Of a DNA stretch of 64,000 bases, positions 17,879 through 26,051 are shown piece after piece. The DNA comes from Prevotella sp. UBA6994 (GTDB lineage Bacteria; Bacteroidota; Bacteroidia; Bacteroidales; Bacteroidaceae): NCBI GenBank assembly GCA_002449845.1, contig DJXW01000031.1:15463-79462 (forward strand), written 5' to 3'. The number at the start of each line of letters is the position of its first letter. The stretch's first letter is position 1. The notes under the pieces are model-generated. The model made no database searches and had not been told where the DNA came from. It saw nothing but the letters and a program-made list of their open reading frames with translations. The translations under genes and the position numbers were made by a program.

Positions 17879-18526
17879 TTAAAGTTTGTCAATCCATTTC
17901 TTTACTTTCTCCTTGCCATCACGAACTTCATGGCCATAGATGGAGAAACCCTTGGTGACGTTAGCTTTCGGGTAAGCCTTCTTCACATCCTCTACACAGT
18001 TGCCCAATCCGCTGCCCTCATGGGTGGTGAAAGGAATGATGGTTTTACCTGAGAGGTCGTATTTCTTGAAGAAGGTGAACATTACCTGTGGATACGTACC
18101 CCACCATACAGGACCGCCGATGAATATGGTGTTGTATTGGTCAAGGTTGTCTATTCCTCCTTCAAAGGGAGGCAACTCGCCTTTTTCCTGTTCTTCTTTG
18201 GCAAGGTCGCACAAGGGCTTGTAAGCCATTCCGTCATACTTGTTGGTCTTGATTTCAAATTGGTCGGCTCCCGTAAACTCTGTGATATAATCGGCTACGA
18301 TTTTCGTATTGCCTACCTTGATGTTTCCCACGGAGTAGTTGTCTCCTGCATGTGAGAAGAATACTACCAAGATTTTACCACCGTCTTTTTTCAAGGAAAA
18401 AACTTGTTCTTCTGTCTCATTTTGTCCTTCTTGTCCTTCTGTGGTGTTGGGAGCAGCTTTGCCAGTACATGCGGTTGAAATAAGCATGCTCAGTGCCGAT
18501 GCGAAAAGATACTTCAGTGTTTTCAT
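17879..18526 (-). CDS. Flavodoxin-fold lipoprotein
   Basis: 215 residues. The N-terminus has a short hydrophobic segment and a lipobox-like STAC (Cys about 20), so the protein is probably a lipoprotein; a low-complexity Gly/Glu/Gln linker follows. The flavodoxin domain starts at GGKILVVFFSHAGDNYS (FMN phosphate-loop position), with YNTIFIGGPVWWGTYPQ and IIPFTTHEGSGLGNCVEDV further on, as in flavodoxin-like proteins of the FldA/Flavodoxin_4 group. These bind FMN and carry electrons; an extracytoplasmic partner is unknown. Single-gene unit with its own operator-like palindrome and terminator, so not clearly part of the xylan system. Confidence 0.8.
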   Translation of the reverse strand: MKTLKYLFASALSMLISTACTGKAAPNTTEGQEGQNETEEQVFSLKKDGGKILVVFFSHAGDNYSVGNIKVGNTKIVADYITEFTGADQFEIKTNKYDGMAYKPLCDLAKEEQEKGELPPFEGGIDNLDQYNTIFIGGPVWWGTYPQVMFTFFKKYDLSGKTIIPFTTHEGSGLGNCVEDVKKAYPKANVTKGFSIYGHEVRDGKEKVKKWIDKL

Positions 18527-18575
18527 GATTCTTTCTGTTTATATGTGATTATATGTTTTGTTATTATTTCGTTTG

Positions 18576-18627
18576 CAAAGATATTCAAATCTCCCGTAAT
18601 AAATGTTACCTATATTACGGGAGATTT
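18576..18627 (-). promoter_or_regulatory. Flavodoxin promoter with a 14-bp inverted repeat over the minus-33 region
   Basis: The minus-7 TATCTTTG is at 18576-18583 on the minus strand. Immediately upstream, AAATCTCCCGTAAT (18587-18600) and ATTACGGGAGATTT (18614-18627) form a perfect 14-bp inverted repeat with a 13-nt spacer that covers the minus-33 position. This placement suggests a repressor-controlled promoter, for example one responding to redox or electrophile stress. Confidence 0.6.
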
Positions 18628-18654
18628 TACCAATTTTGTAGAAAGAGACGTGGC

Positions 18655-21105
18655 TTAGGGATGAGGGGCTTCTCTCGTCACTTGAATAAACACGGGACCT
18701 AAAAGCCCAGAGGGTAAAAGGGGCGAATCTTTCTCAAAAAACTTGAAAGAGACCACAGCCTTGCGATGTTTGGAAGGACGAGGCTGATTAAGGCGCAACC
18801 AGTCGGGTACACGTTTCATGAATCTACCTGCTACAGGCTTACCTGGAGCGTAATCATATACGAATGGCTCATCCCATTCCATGTCGTCTTCCCATTGTTC
18901 GTCGCCAATCATACGGTTTGGCCATAGGTTGGTAACGGCAATCTCCAATCGGTTTTCTCCTTTTATGATATAAGGAGTAATGTCACAACGGAATGGCTTC
19001 TTCCAAAGATGAGCGACGGGCTTCCCGTTGATACTTACTTGTGCGAGATTCTTCACAGTACCGAGATGCAAGACGTATCGAGCCTTTTTGTCAATGCGTT
19101 TGATGCGGAAAGTCTTGTCGTATGTGGCTGTCCCCGAGAAATACTTGATACCAAACATCTCATGCTCATTCCAGGGCAATAAACTGTCAATGACAATGCT
19201 ATTGGGAGCATCCCATCCTTCGGGGAAATGAAGAGTCCATTGTCCTTGAAGAGTGAGACGTTCTTTTTCGTAACTTGTATAGGCAGTGTCAGTGCTTTTT
19301 TGTTGGGTGGTGGAATTCCTGAAGATGATGAATACTGCCTGGTGTTCATCGAAAGGTAGGGTTAGTTGTGTTTTCCCATTCTCGTAACTCCATGATGAAG
19401 CATTGTGCAATTCTCCCGTTTCGGGCAACCAAATCTCAGGTTGATAACCTGTAGTCTGGATGTTGATGGTTGCAACAAAGGCAGAATCGAGCGAATTGGC
19501 AATAAAGTAAATGTGTGCATTGGCTTCTTGGCGATGAGTCCAAAGCAGTGCGTCTTTCTTGTTGGTATTTACTGAATAGGTAAGTGATGGAGTGGGGCAG
19601 GTGAAATCATCAACCCATTGTCCACGTTGCAATAATGCTTGGCAGCGTGAGAAATATTGGAATAAGAGTTGTGCGCCTCCACTCTTCCACCATGTCTGTC
19701 CTGGAGTCCACCACGATCCCCATTTGCCAAATGTCATTCCTGGTACTGCTTGTGTCCATGGATTTTGTGCGCCAGCATGAAGCATGAGATGGTTTACTCC
19801 AAGGCTGAAAGCACGGTCTGCCAAGACCTTCTGCGAGGCTGGGTCTTCTTGCCAAGCTGCCAATGGCCAACACGTGAATCCTTCTGCATAGATGTCTTGT
19901 AGTTTCAATCGATGGGCTGTTCTTGTATGGCGAGGTAAACTGGGCCATCCCCAATTAGGCTTGGTCCAAAATTCGGTGCAAAGCAAATCGTTGGGTAACG
20001 TTTTCGCTATTGCTTCAGTGTTGATGGGATTGAAGGGCTTTGAACTGTTGGTTCCGTAGGGTTGGTAAAGCAACTTTAATCCATGTTGATGAGCCAGTTC
20101 TGCCATGTATCCATAATAGTTTTCGGTAAACAATTCAGTGCCTGTCTTGGCGAAGTCTGCAAAGAATTGTTTTGAACGTTCCGTGCTTTCTACCGTGATG
20201 CCTGTCATGACTGGCAACCATTTTAATAGGTCGTATCCTCGTCTATGACTAAATTCCTCGGGCATCAGAGGTGTCCACGATTGTCCTCCTGCCTCATAAC
20301 TGTCAATCTCGATACGTTGAAAAGTAGTACCGTTTTTACTCTTCTCCAAGTTGAGCAATAATTGTGGATAACTATTCCAATAATGATTTACGGCTTCCTT
20401 GCTCATCTTGTCGCATTCCAGACCTACTCCTCCAAATGGTGCAGTCGCCTCGTTGGTCTTACCATTGGTGGTATAGCCAAAGCGTATGATGCGACATGCT
20501 TCTCTCCTGTTGGAATGTATTTCATCGGTAGGAGAAAATACTTCAATGTCTGATAATTTGACGATGCTGTCTGTTGGCATTACCAACACGACAATATCTT
20601 GATAGAAGTTCCAACGTGGATCCACCTCTGGTTGGCGTGGTAGGATAAACTTCCTTGTCTTTCCCTTTCGCATGGCAGGAATGGTGTCTTCTGTCCATAT
20701 CAACTTCAGCATGGAATATTGTGGCTCAACGGAGGGATAGGCACTTGATGACCAACCTGGGCAGTTGTGCGTTCCGAAGGAGAGTCCTAATCGTTGACAT
20801 TCATTGATGGCGTGACGCATGAGTGCTTTCCATCTGTCGGAACCGATGGCGTTTGTCGTGTCACGGATAATACCTTGCATCGGTCCTCCCACATGAAACT
20901 GCTGTACGCCGCCCAAGCCTGCTTGTTGGTAAGCCTCAAGGTCAGATGTGATACCTTCTTTAGAAACCAACCCATCCATCCATTGCCAGATGATTATTGG
21001 CCGTGCTTCTTGTGGAGGATTTAGGAATGCCTCTTCAATGCTTTGTGCCAATGAGGTCATTGGTATGAGTAAGGAGATTGCTAATAAGGCTGAAATCTTT
21101 TTCAT
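18655..21105 (-). CDS. GH106-like alpha-L-rhamnosidase family protein
   Basis: 816 residues from the ATG at 21105; MKKISALLAISLLIPMTSLA is a signal peptide. The N-terminus ARPIIIWQWMDG...EGITSDLEAYQQAGLGGVQ is typical of the large GH106-type barrel proteins of Bacteroidota, and FGTHNCPGWSSS follows near residue 120. The C-terminus (about 660-760) has a GH2-like jelly roll (GTATYDKTFRI...NLAQVSINGKPVAHLWKKPF). GH106 enzymes are Ca-dependent inverting alpha-L-rhamnosidases, but many distant relatives have no known substrate. Five bp downstream of the DUF3089 gene in a two-gene operon. Its link to xylan is by position only; a pectic side chain is equally possible. Confidence 0.7.
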   Translation of the reverse strand: MKKISALLAISLLIPMTSLAQSIEEAFLNPPQEARPIIIWQWMDGLVSKEGITSDLEAYQQAGLGGVQQFHVGGPMQGIIRDTTNAIGSDRWKALMRHAINECQRLGLSFGTHNCPGWSSSAYPSVEPQYSMLKLIWTEDTIPAMRKGKTRKFILPRQPEVDPRWNFYQDIVVLVMPTDSIVKLSDIEVFSPTDEIHSNRREACRIIRFGYTTNGKTNEATAPFGGVGLECDKMSKEAVNHYWNSYPQLLLNLEKSKNGTTFQRIEIDSYEAGGQSWTPLMPEEFSHRRGYDLLKWLPVMTGITVESTERSKQFFADFAKTGTELFTENYYGYMAELAHQHGLKLLYQPYGTNSSKPFNPINTEAIAKTLPNDLLCTEFWTKPNWGWPSLPRHTRTAHRLKLQDIYAEGFTCWPLAAWQEDPASQKVLADRAFSLGVNHLMLHAGAQNPWTQAVPGMTFGKWGSWWTPGQTWWKSGGAQLLFQYFSRCQALLQRGQWVDDFTCPTPSLTYSVNTNKKDALLWTHRQEANAHIYFIANSLDSAFVATINIQTTGYQPEIWLPETGELHNASSWSYENGKTQLTLPFDEHQAVFIIFRNSTTQQKSTDTAYTSYEKERLTLQGQWTLHFPEGWDAPNSIVIDSLLPWNEHEMFGIKYFSGTATYDKTFRIKRIDKKARYVLHLGTVKNLAQVSINGKPVAHLWKKPFRCDITPYIIKGENRLEIAVTNLWPNRMIGDEQWEDDMEWDEPFVYDYAPGKPVAGRFMKRVPDWLRLNQPRPSKHRKAVVSFKFFEKDSPLLPSGLLGPVFIQVTREAPHP

Positions 21106-21110
21106 GGTGC

Positions 21111-22112
21111 TTACTTGGAAGAACGTGATTGTTTCTTGGCAAACTGAGCTGCACGTTGAGCTATGTTTTCGCAGAGCTGATGGCGATAGAGCCAAATCTC
21201 ACGTGAGTGGTAATTGCCTTGTTTGCCGATGAGAGGCAACACATAGTCGGTGGCAGTAAAACCTTGGACAAACAACAGATTGGTTGCCTTGTCAATATGA
21301 ATGGTAAGAGTGTCTTTTTTCTGCTTGTCTATAGGAACAAAGGGAGATGGCTCGGTGATGAGAGTGGCAGCTTGTCCGTCTGTGCGCCAGTTGACGGGAT
21401 TGATGGCTATGGCACTCTTTTCCCAACCATTCATGGCGCTATTGGCATCTTTTACGGAGTTGTAGCAGATGGTAACTCCCGTATCGTCAGCACTGCGAGC
21501 GGCAACGATATGTTTGTTTGCATCTAACATCTCCTGTGAAATAGTAACTCCTAATGCGTAGGCAGCAATCATCCTCTGATAGGTGTTCTCATCCATCTCT
21601 TTCATTAGTTCCAACATGATTTTCGCTCCTTGGCTGAAGCCAGCTAAGATAAACGGGCGACCGTGGTTCAGGTTTTTCAGATAATAGTCGAAAGCTTTTC
21701 TCACGTCTTCTAATGGTACAGCCATGCGCGCCTTGGCAAGATTTTGGTCAGTGAAACTCTGAAGAGAACATTGCCGATAATATGGCGAGTAATAATTGAG
21801 CTTTCCGCTAATCAACGTATCTACACCTAACATTTCACTGTATAACGGACCACGTACACTATCGTTGTAAGTGTTGGCATAATGGTATGTAATACCGTCG
21901 TTAAGCGAATAGTCTCCTGTTTCTGTAGAGATGATGTAGAATACGTCAGCCTCACTGTTTCGGTCGCTCACGTACCATTGTGATGATTCACTGTAGTTGG
22001 GAGCCGTTGGCAATACGTCTCCTGTTGGTTTCAACTTGTTTTTTCCACGGCATTGGGTAAACGCAATGGTAATTGCCAAACAAAATGCAAATAATAATAC
22101 AGTCTTTTTCAT
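21111..22112 (-). CDS. DUF3089-family alpha/beta hydrolase, putative lipoprotein
   Basis: 333 residues from the ATG at 22112 (MKKTVLLFAFCLAITIAFTQC, with a possible lipobox at FTQC). The nucleophile elbow AGFSQGA is at about residue 160, with a DUF3089-type pattern before it (ADVFYIISTE..., YSPYYRQCSLQSF). These proteins are alpha/beta hydrolases, probably esterases, of unknown substrate. Transcribed first in an operon with the GH106-like gene, so deacylation of the same glycan is plausible. The catalytic Ser is visible; the Asp/His pair was not assigned with confidence. Confidence 0.75.
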   Translation of the reverse strand: MKKTVLLFAFCLAITIAFTQCRGKNKLKPTGDVLPTAPNYSESSQWYVSDRNSEADVFYIISTETGDYSLNDGITYHYANTYNDSVRGPLYSEMLGVDTLISGKLNYYSPYYRQCSLQSFTDQNLAKARMAVPLEDVRKAFDYYLKNLNHGRPFILAGFSQGAKIMLELMKEMDENTYQRMIAAYALGVTISQEMLDANKHIVAARSADDTGVTICYNSVKDANSAMNGWEKSAIAINPVNWRTDGQAATLITEPSPFVPIDKQKKDTLTIHIDKATNLLFVQGFTATDYVLPLIGKQGNYHSREIWLYRHQLCENIAQRAAQFAKKQSRSSK

Positions 22113-22147
22113 TTTCTCTTTGGTTGTATTTATGACCATAATTGATG

Positions 22148-22155
22148 CAAATATA
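22148..22155 (-). promoter_or_regulatory. Minus-7 element of the DUF3089-GH106 operon
   Basis: TATATTTG on the minus strand fits TAnnTTTG, 36 nt upstream of the ATG. The minus-33 region shows only CTG where TTG is expected. Confidence 0.45.
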
Positions 22156-22426
22156 ATTGTCTTTATGAAGTACGTCAGAATTTATCTTGTCAACATGAAA
22201 GAAAAATCCTTGTTTGTTTTCATAACCTGATGCAAAGTTACTATTTTTAGATGTAAACTGGCATTTTGAACTGAAAAATAATTATCAATTAATATGAATA
22301 ATATGTGATTTTAAGTGAAAATATTCAGAAAATGCAGGACAAAATGATGTTTGTGTTTTCTTGCGAAATAGAAATAGGTGAGCCGAAAAACAAGTTAAAT
22401 CGGACGGAATATTACATTTTTCTCGC

Positions 22427-22505
22427 TAACATATATAGTTATGACCGTAACTATATACTTTACGAGCGTAACTATATATGTTACGAGTGCTAACTATGTA
22501 TGTTA
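22427..22505. repeat. 21-bp-periodic palindrome array, copy B
   Basis: Four 15-bp units start at 22427, 22448, 22469 and 22491 (spacings 21, 21, 22). The first is TAACATATATAGTTA, inverted relative to the others. Linker CGAGCG and flanks (TTTTTCTCG before; TTATGAA, then AAAAA and GCTTTT after) match copy A. It sits in a gap of about 700 bp (22113-22822) that otherwise holds the DUF3089 promoter and an A/T-rich imperfect hairpin near 22617-22675. No gene is seen there. Confidence 0.75.
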
Positions 22506-22822
22506 TGAAGGGCGAAAAAGTGGGCTTTTGGAGGTGAAAATATGAGTTTTAGAGTAAGTAGTTTATGTTCTTCAATTGTAAATTGTTGATTATGAGTTAC
22601 TTAGTGTGATGCTGAAAAATGGGCATTTTTCCGTCCAAGTATCAACTCGGTTGAAAAAATGCCCGTATTTTGAGGTCTAAATTCAGAATTTCTATGACAA
22701 AAATAAGAAAGATAATCCCCCCATAATGCCAAGTCCTTTATTCTTGTCCATCATTGAGAATGATGTTCAAAATACATGTTGTATTGGACTCAGGTATTTA
22801 ATGCCAAATTGATGGTAGGTAT

Positions 22823-23740
22823 TTATTTCCCAGCTTCTTTCATGAAGAAGTCGGTCATTTGCTTAAACGTGTTTTCGTTAAATGTTATAGGACCATGCTG
22901 ACCATTGGGAACTGTCACGAAGTTCTCTAAGCATCCCACTTTTTTCAAGGCTTCAGAGAAATATTCACTTTGACAATGAGGAACGACGTTGTCGGCATCT
23001 CCGTGGAAAACAAGGAAGTGAGGACATTTCTCATTGACGTATGTGATAGGACTGATGAGAGCTACCAAGTCTGGATTGTCAGCTGGAGTACAGCCCATAA
23101 GGGCAGCCTCTGGCGATTTCTCATCTTTCACCGTTTGGCAGTTTTCCATACGAGCCATGTCCACTGGACCAAACCAATCCACCACAGCATCTACACGGCT
23201 CGAACAGTTGAGATTGCCACCTACATTTCCTTCAATGTCAATGGTGGTTTGTCCCACTTTACGTGTCTTCATGTCGTTTGTCACACCTGCCAACGAAGAG
23301 AGATGTCCACCAGAAGAGAACCCCGTAATACCGATAAAAGATGTGTCAAACTTGTACTCCTTGGCATGAGCACGAACAAAACGTATGGCAGCCTTCACGT
23401 CATGAATCTGAGCGGGAAACTTTGCATCTGCACTTGAACGGTGATTGATGCATACCACGGCAAAACCAGCATCTGTCAGGGGCTTGCCGATAGAGAAATA
23501 CGTGGCTCCTTTCATGTTGTTTGAAAACCATGCACTACCATAAATGGCAATAATAACCTTATACTTCTTTTGATTGGTCTTGGGAAGATAAATATCTAAA
23601 CGATGAGCTTCCATATCATCGCCGGCGTAGTTGATGTCTTTCCAATCGGGGTTGGTGGTAGGCATTCCGAATACTGGTTGTTGTGCCAATATGCAGATGG
23701 TGTTGCAGATAGTGATAAGAAATATAAAAAGTCTTTTCAT
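22823..23740 (-). CDS. BD-FAE-like feruloyl esterase (alpha/beta hydrolase)
   Basis: 305 residues with a signal peptide ending near ILAQ. Features of the esterase_lipase/BD-FAE fold: IAIYGSAWFSNNMKG (HGGAW-like oxyanion strand, degenerate), INHRSSADAKFPAQIHDVKAAIRF, the nucleophile GFSSGGH (about residue 145), FLVFHGDADNVVP (Asp, about 250) and the His in GQHGPI (about 285). BD-FAE enzymes cleave ferulate and related esters from arabinoxylan. Here the usual HGG motif reads YGS, a variant that may alter the oxyanion hole. It is the last gene of the main xylan operon, separated from GH10-CE1 by a strong hairpin. Confidence 0.8.
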   Translation of the reverse strand: MKRLFIFLITICNTICILAQQPVFGMPTTNPDWKDINYAGDDMEAHRLDIYLPKTNQKKYKVIIAIYGSAWFSNNMKGATYFSIGKPLTDAGFAVVCINHRSSADAKFPAQIHDVKAAIRFVRAHAKEYKFDTSFIGITGFSSGGHLSSLAGVTNDMKTRKVGQTTIDIEGNVGGNLNCSSRVDAVVDWFGPVDMARMENCQTVKDEKSPEAALMGCTPADNPDLVALISPITYVNEKCPHFLVFHGDADNVVPHCQSEYFSEALKKVGCLENFVTVPNGQHGPITFNENTFKQMTDFFMKEAGK

Positions 23741-23764
23741 TTTAATGGTGGTTTTTGAAGGTAA

Positions 23765-23805
23765 AGGTCTTTAGGGGCACAATTGTAATATACCCCTAAA
23801 GACCT
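23765..23805 (-). promoter_or_regulatory. 13-bp hairpin between GH10-CE1 and the terminal esterase gene
   Basis: AGGTCTTTAGGGG, 15-nt loop, CCCCTAAAGACCT. No proper U-tract follows on the minus strand (CTTTACC), so it is likely a stability or partial-termination element that sets expression of the last gene relative to GH10-CE1. Confidence 0.55.
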
Positions 23806-23813
23806 AAATGATT

Positions 23814-26012
23814 TTATTTAAAGAGCAATTGCGCCATTTGGTAAAGGCTGCGACGCCAAGTGAGAAATTCGTGAGCCGTATTCTCAGAAATATAACCATG
23901 TGCGTTGAAGCCGGCAGCCTTCAAGTCATCAACAGATTTCTTGATGGCATCAGGATTTTCCTTGCTTCCGCAACTTTGGAATATCATCTTCACTTGGTTC
24001 TTGTCCTTGATGTCAGAAGGAGCATACTGACCGCCGCTGAGCAATCCATAATAAGCGAATACCTCTGGGCGACGGAGCGTGATGGTCTTGGTTTCCATTC
24101 CGCCCATTGACAATCCTGCCATCGCACGACTCTCTTTCTTGGGAATCGTCTGGAAGTTGGCATCAATGTAAGGAATCAGTTCGTCCACGAGAACTGTCTC
24201 AAACTCCTTGGCAGTGAACTGGCGAATGCCGCCAAAGCGAATGTTATTGGTCATTCCGTAAGTCATCACGATGATGAAAGGCTTGATTTTGCCGTCTGCA
24301 ATCAAGTTGTCCATGATCAGGTTAGCATGTCCTTGGTTGCTCCATGCCGTTTCGTCTTCGCCCCAACCATGTTGCAGATAGAGCACGGGATATTTCTCCT
24401 TTTTGTTCTTGCCGTATGATGGTGGAGTATAGACGAAGGCGCGACGCACGCAATTGGTACTTTTAGAGGGGAACAACACCTGTTGCACGTTGCCGTGAGG
24501 AATGTCATAGCGCAGGGCATAGAAGTCCTTGTCGTGTGCGGGAATCTCTATACCGCTCTCCCAACGTGTAGAGCCATAGAAATTGCATGTACCAGGGTCA
24601 TTGAACGTACCACCGTCGATGTTGATATGATAGTAGTGGAATCCCTCGTCCATCGGTCCTTCCGTTGTACCAACCCATGAATTGTCGTAAGTCTTCTTGA
24701 GTTTCGTTCCTCCACGTCCTCCGAGTCCGAGACTCACGGTTACCTCCTTGGCATCAGGTGCTTCGATGCGGAAACGAGCATAGCCCTGAGAGTTCACTTG
24801 TGGATATTGCTGTCCTGGTTGGTTCAGTTCTGATGGAACGAAGTCTTCCTTCACGCCGGCTTGCTCTGGGAACGCCAAGTCTGGATTGAATGGTGGTCGT
24901 TGCTGTGCATTCTGACGATTTTGTCGTGCGGGGCGAGCAGGGCGTTTAGGCATTTCCCAAACAGGGTCCTTCATGTCCTTGATGAAGTTGTAAGCCATCT
25001 TAGGCTTGTATTCCGTATCGAAAGGCAGAGGATAGTTGGCTGCTCCAAGCCAAGAATCGCGGTCGCCAAGGTTCCAGAAGGTAACACAGTCGATTACATC
25101 CTTATGTTTGCGAAGCACGCGGAACACGCGAGCGTATTGGTCGGCAAGGTGTTGCTTGACAGAATCAGTCACGTTGACACCTTCACGGCTGAAGCGCAAT
25201 TGTCCACCCATTTCCTCGTTCACACGAATGTCGAGCTCTGTCACGTGGATGTGCTTGACAACGGTCTTGTAAAGGGCAAGGGCATCGTCAATCTCTTTCT
25301 CGGTGGGACCATAGATGTTGTAGTGTCCCTGCATTCCGATACCGTCGATGGGAACGCCAGCCTCCTTCATCTTCTTCACCATATTATAAATGCGCTTGCT
25401 CTTAACAGGGTCGCATTCGTTATAGTCGTTGTAGAAAAGCAATCCCTTGGGGTCTGCCTCACGGGTGTATTGGAAAGCCTTGGCGATAAACTCGTCGCCA
25501 CACAATTTATACATCACCGACTGGCGGTATGGGTCTTCGGCTTTGGCATCATCAGTCATTGCCTCGTTTACCACGTCCCAAGCATATACCACATCCTTGT
25601 AACGGTTTACCACCGCATGAATGTGGTTGCGCATACGTTTATAAAACACTTCCTTGGTAGGATTGTCCTCAGTCATCCATTTACCGATTTGCGAATGCCA
25701 CATCAGACAGTGTCCGCGTAGCTTGATACCATTGGTTCGGCAGAAATTGGCGATACGGTCAGCATTTTCCCAATTAAATTGTCCTTCGCTGGGTTCGGTA
25801 GGTTCAGGCTTCATGTCGTTCTCGCAGGTGATACTGTTAAATTCCCGCTTGATGAGAGCCTGTTGCTCTGCGTTGGTCACGTTACGTTGGTTAACGGCAA
25901 CGCCAATCAAGAAATAGTCCTTATAGGCATCTTTGAGTCCTTGAGCCCATATAGACGTGCTACTTGTTGCAAGGAGCAACAATGTGAGCATGGTTTTACT
26001 GATACTTTTCAT
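23814..26012 (-). CDS. Bifunctional GH10 endo-xylanase / CE1 feruloyl esterase
   Basis: 732 residues with a signal peptide (ends SIWAQ). The GH10 barrel (about 25-355) shows LRGHCLMWHSQ, acid/base WDVVNEAM (Glu about 150), and nucleophile HVTELDIRV (Glu about 258). A Pro/Arg/Gln-rich linker (about 360-385) leads to a CBM48-like E-set (about 405-500) and a CE1 esterase with YLQHGWGEDE, nucleophile GLSMGGM (about 635) and His in TAHEFLTWRR (about 711). The architecture and length match Xyn10D-Fae1A of Prevotella ruminicola, which cuts the xylan backbone and releases ferulate. The linker composition is typical of extracytoplasmic enzymes. Located 40 bp after the tandem GH43 gene in the main operon. 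Confidence 0.93.
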   Translation of the reverse strand: MKSISKTMLTLLLLATSSTSIWAQGLKDAYKDYFLIGVAVNQRNVTNAEQQALIKREFNSITCENDMKPEPTEPSEGQFNWENADRIANFCRTNGIKLRGHCLMWHSQIGKWMTEDNPTKEVFYKRMRNHIHAVVNRYKDVVYAWDVVNEAMTDDAKAEDPYRQSVMYKLCGDEFIAKAFQYTREADPKGLLFYNDYNECDPVKSKRIYNMVKKMKEAGVPIDGIGMQGHYNIYGPTEKEIDDALALYKTVVKHIHVTELDIRVNEEMGGQLRFSREGVNVTDSVKQHLADQYARVFRVLRKHKDVIDCVTFWNLGDRDSWLGAANYPLPFDTEYKPKMAYNFIKDMKDPVWEMPKRPARPARQNRQNAQQRPPFNPDLAFPEQAGVKEDFVPSELNQPGQQYPQVNSQGYARFRIEAPDAKEVTVSLGLGGRGGTKLKKTYDNSWVGTTEGPMDEGFHYYHINIDGGTFNDPGTCNFYGSTRWESGIEIPAHDKDFYALRYDIPHGNVQQVLFPSKSTNCVRRAFVYTPPSYGKNKKEKYPVLYLQHGWGEDETAWSNQGHANLIMDNLIADGKIKPFIIVMTYGMTNNIRFGGIRQFTAKEFETVLVDELIPYIDANFQTIPKKESRAMAGLSMGGMETKTITLRRPEVFAYYGLLSGGQYAPSDIKDKNQVKMIFQSCGSKENPDAIKKSVDDLKAAGFNAHGYISENTAHEFLTWRRSLYQMAQLLFK

Positions 26013-26051
26013 AAGCTTTTAATATATTGTTAGTAATTTTTTCCTGGAATG

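Noticed and set aside
24861..25721. 286-codon plus-strand frame opposite the GH10-CE1 gene
   Set aside because: Antisense shadow of the GH10 domain, with no recognisable motif.
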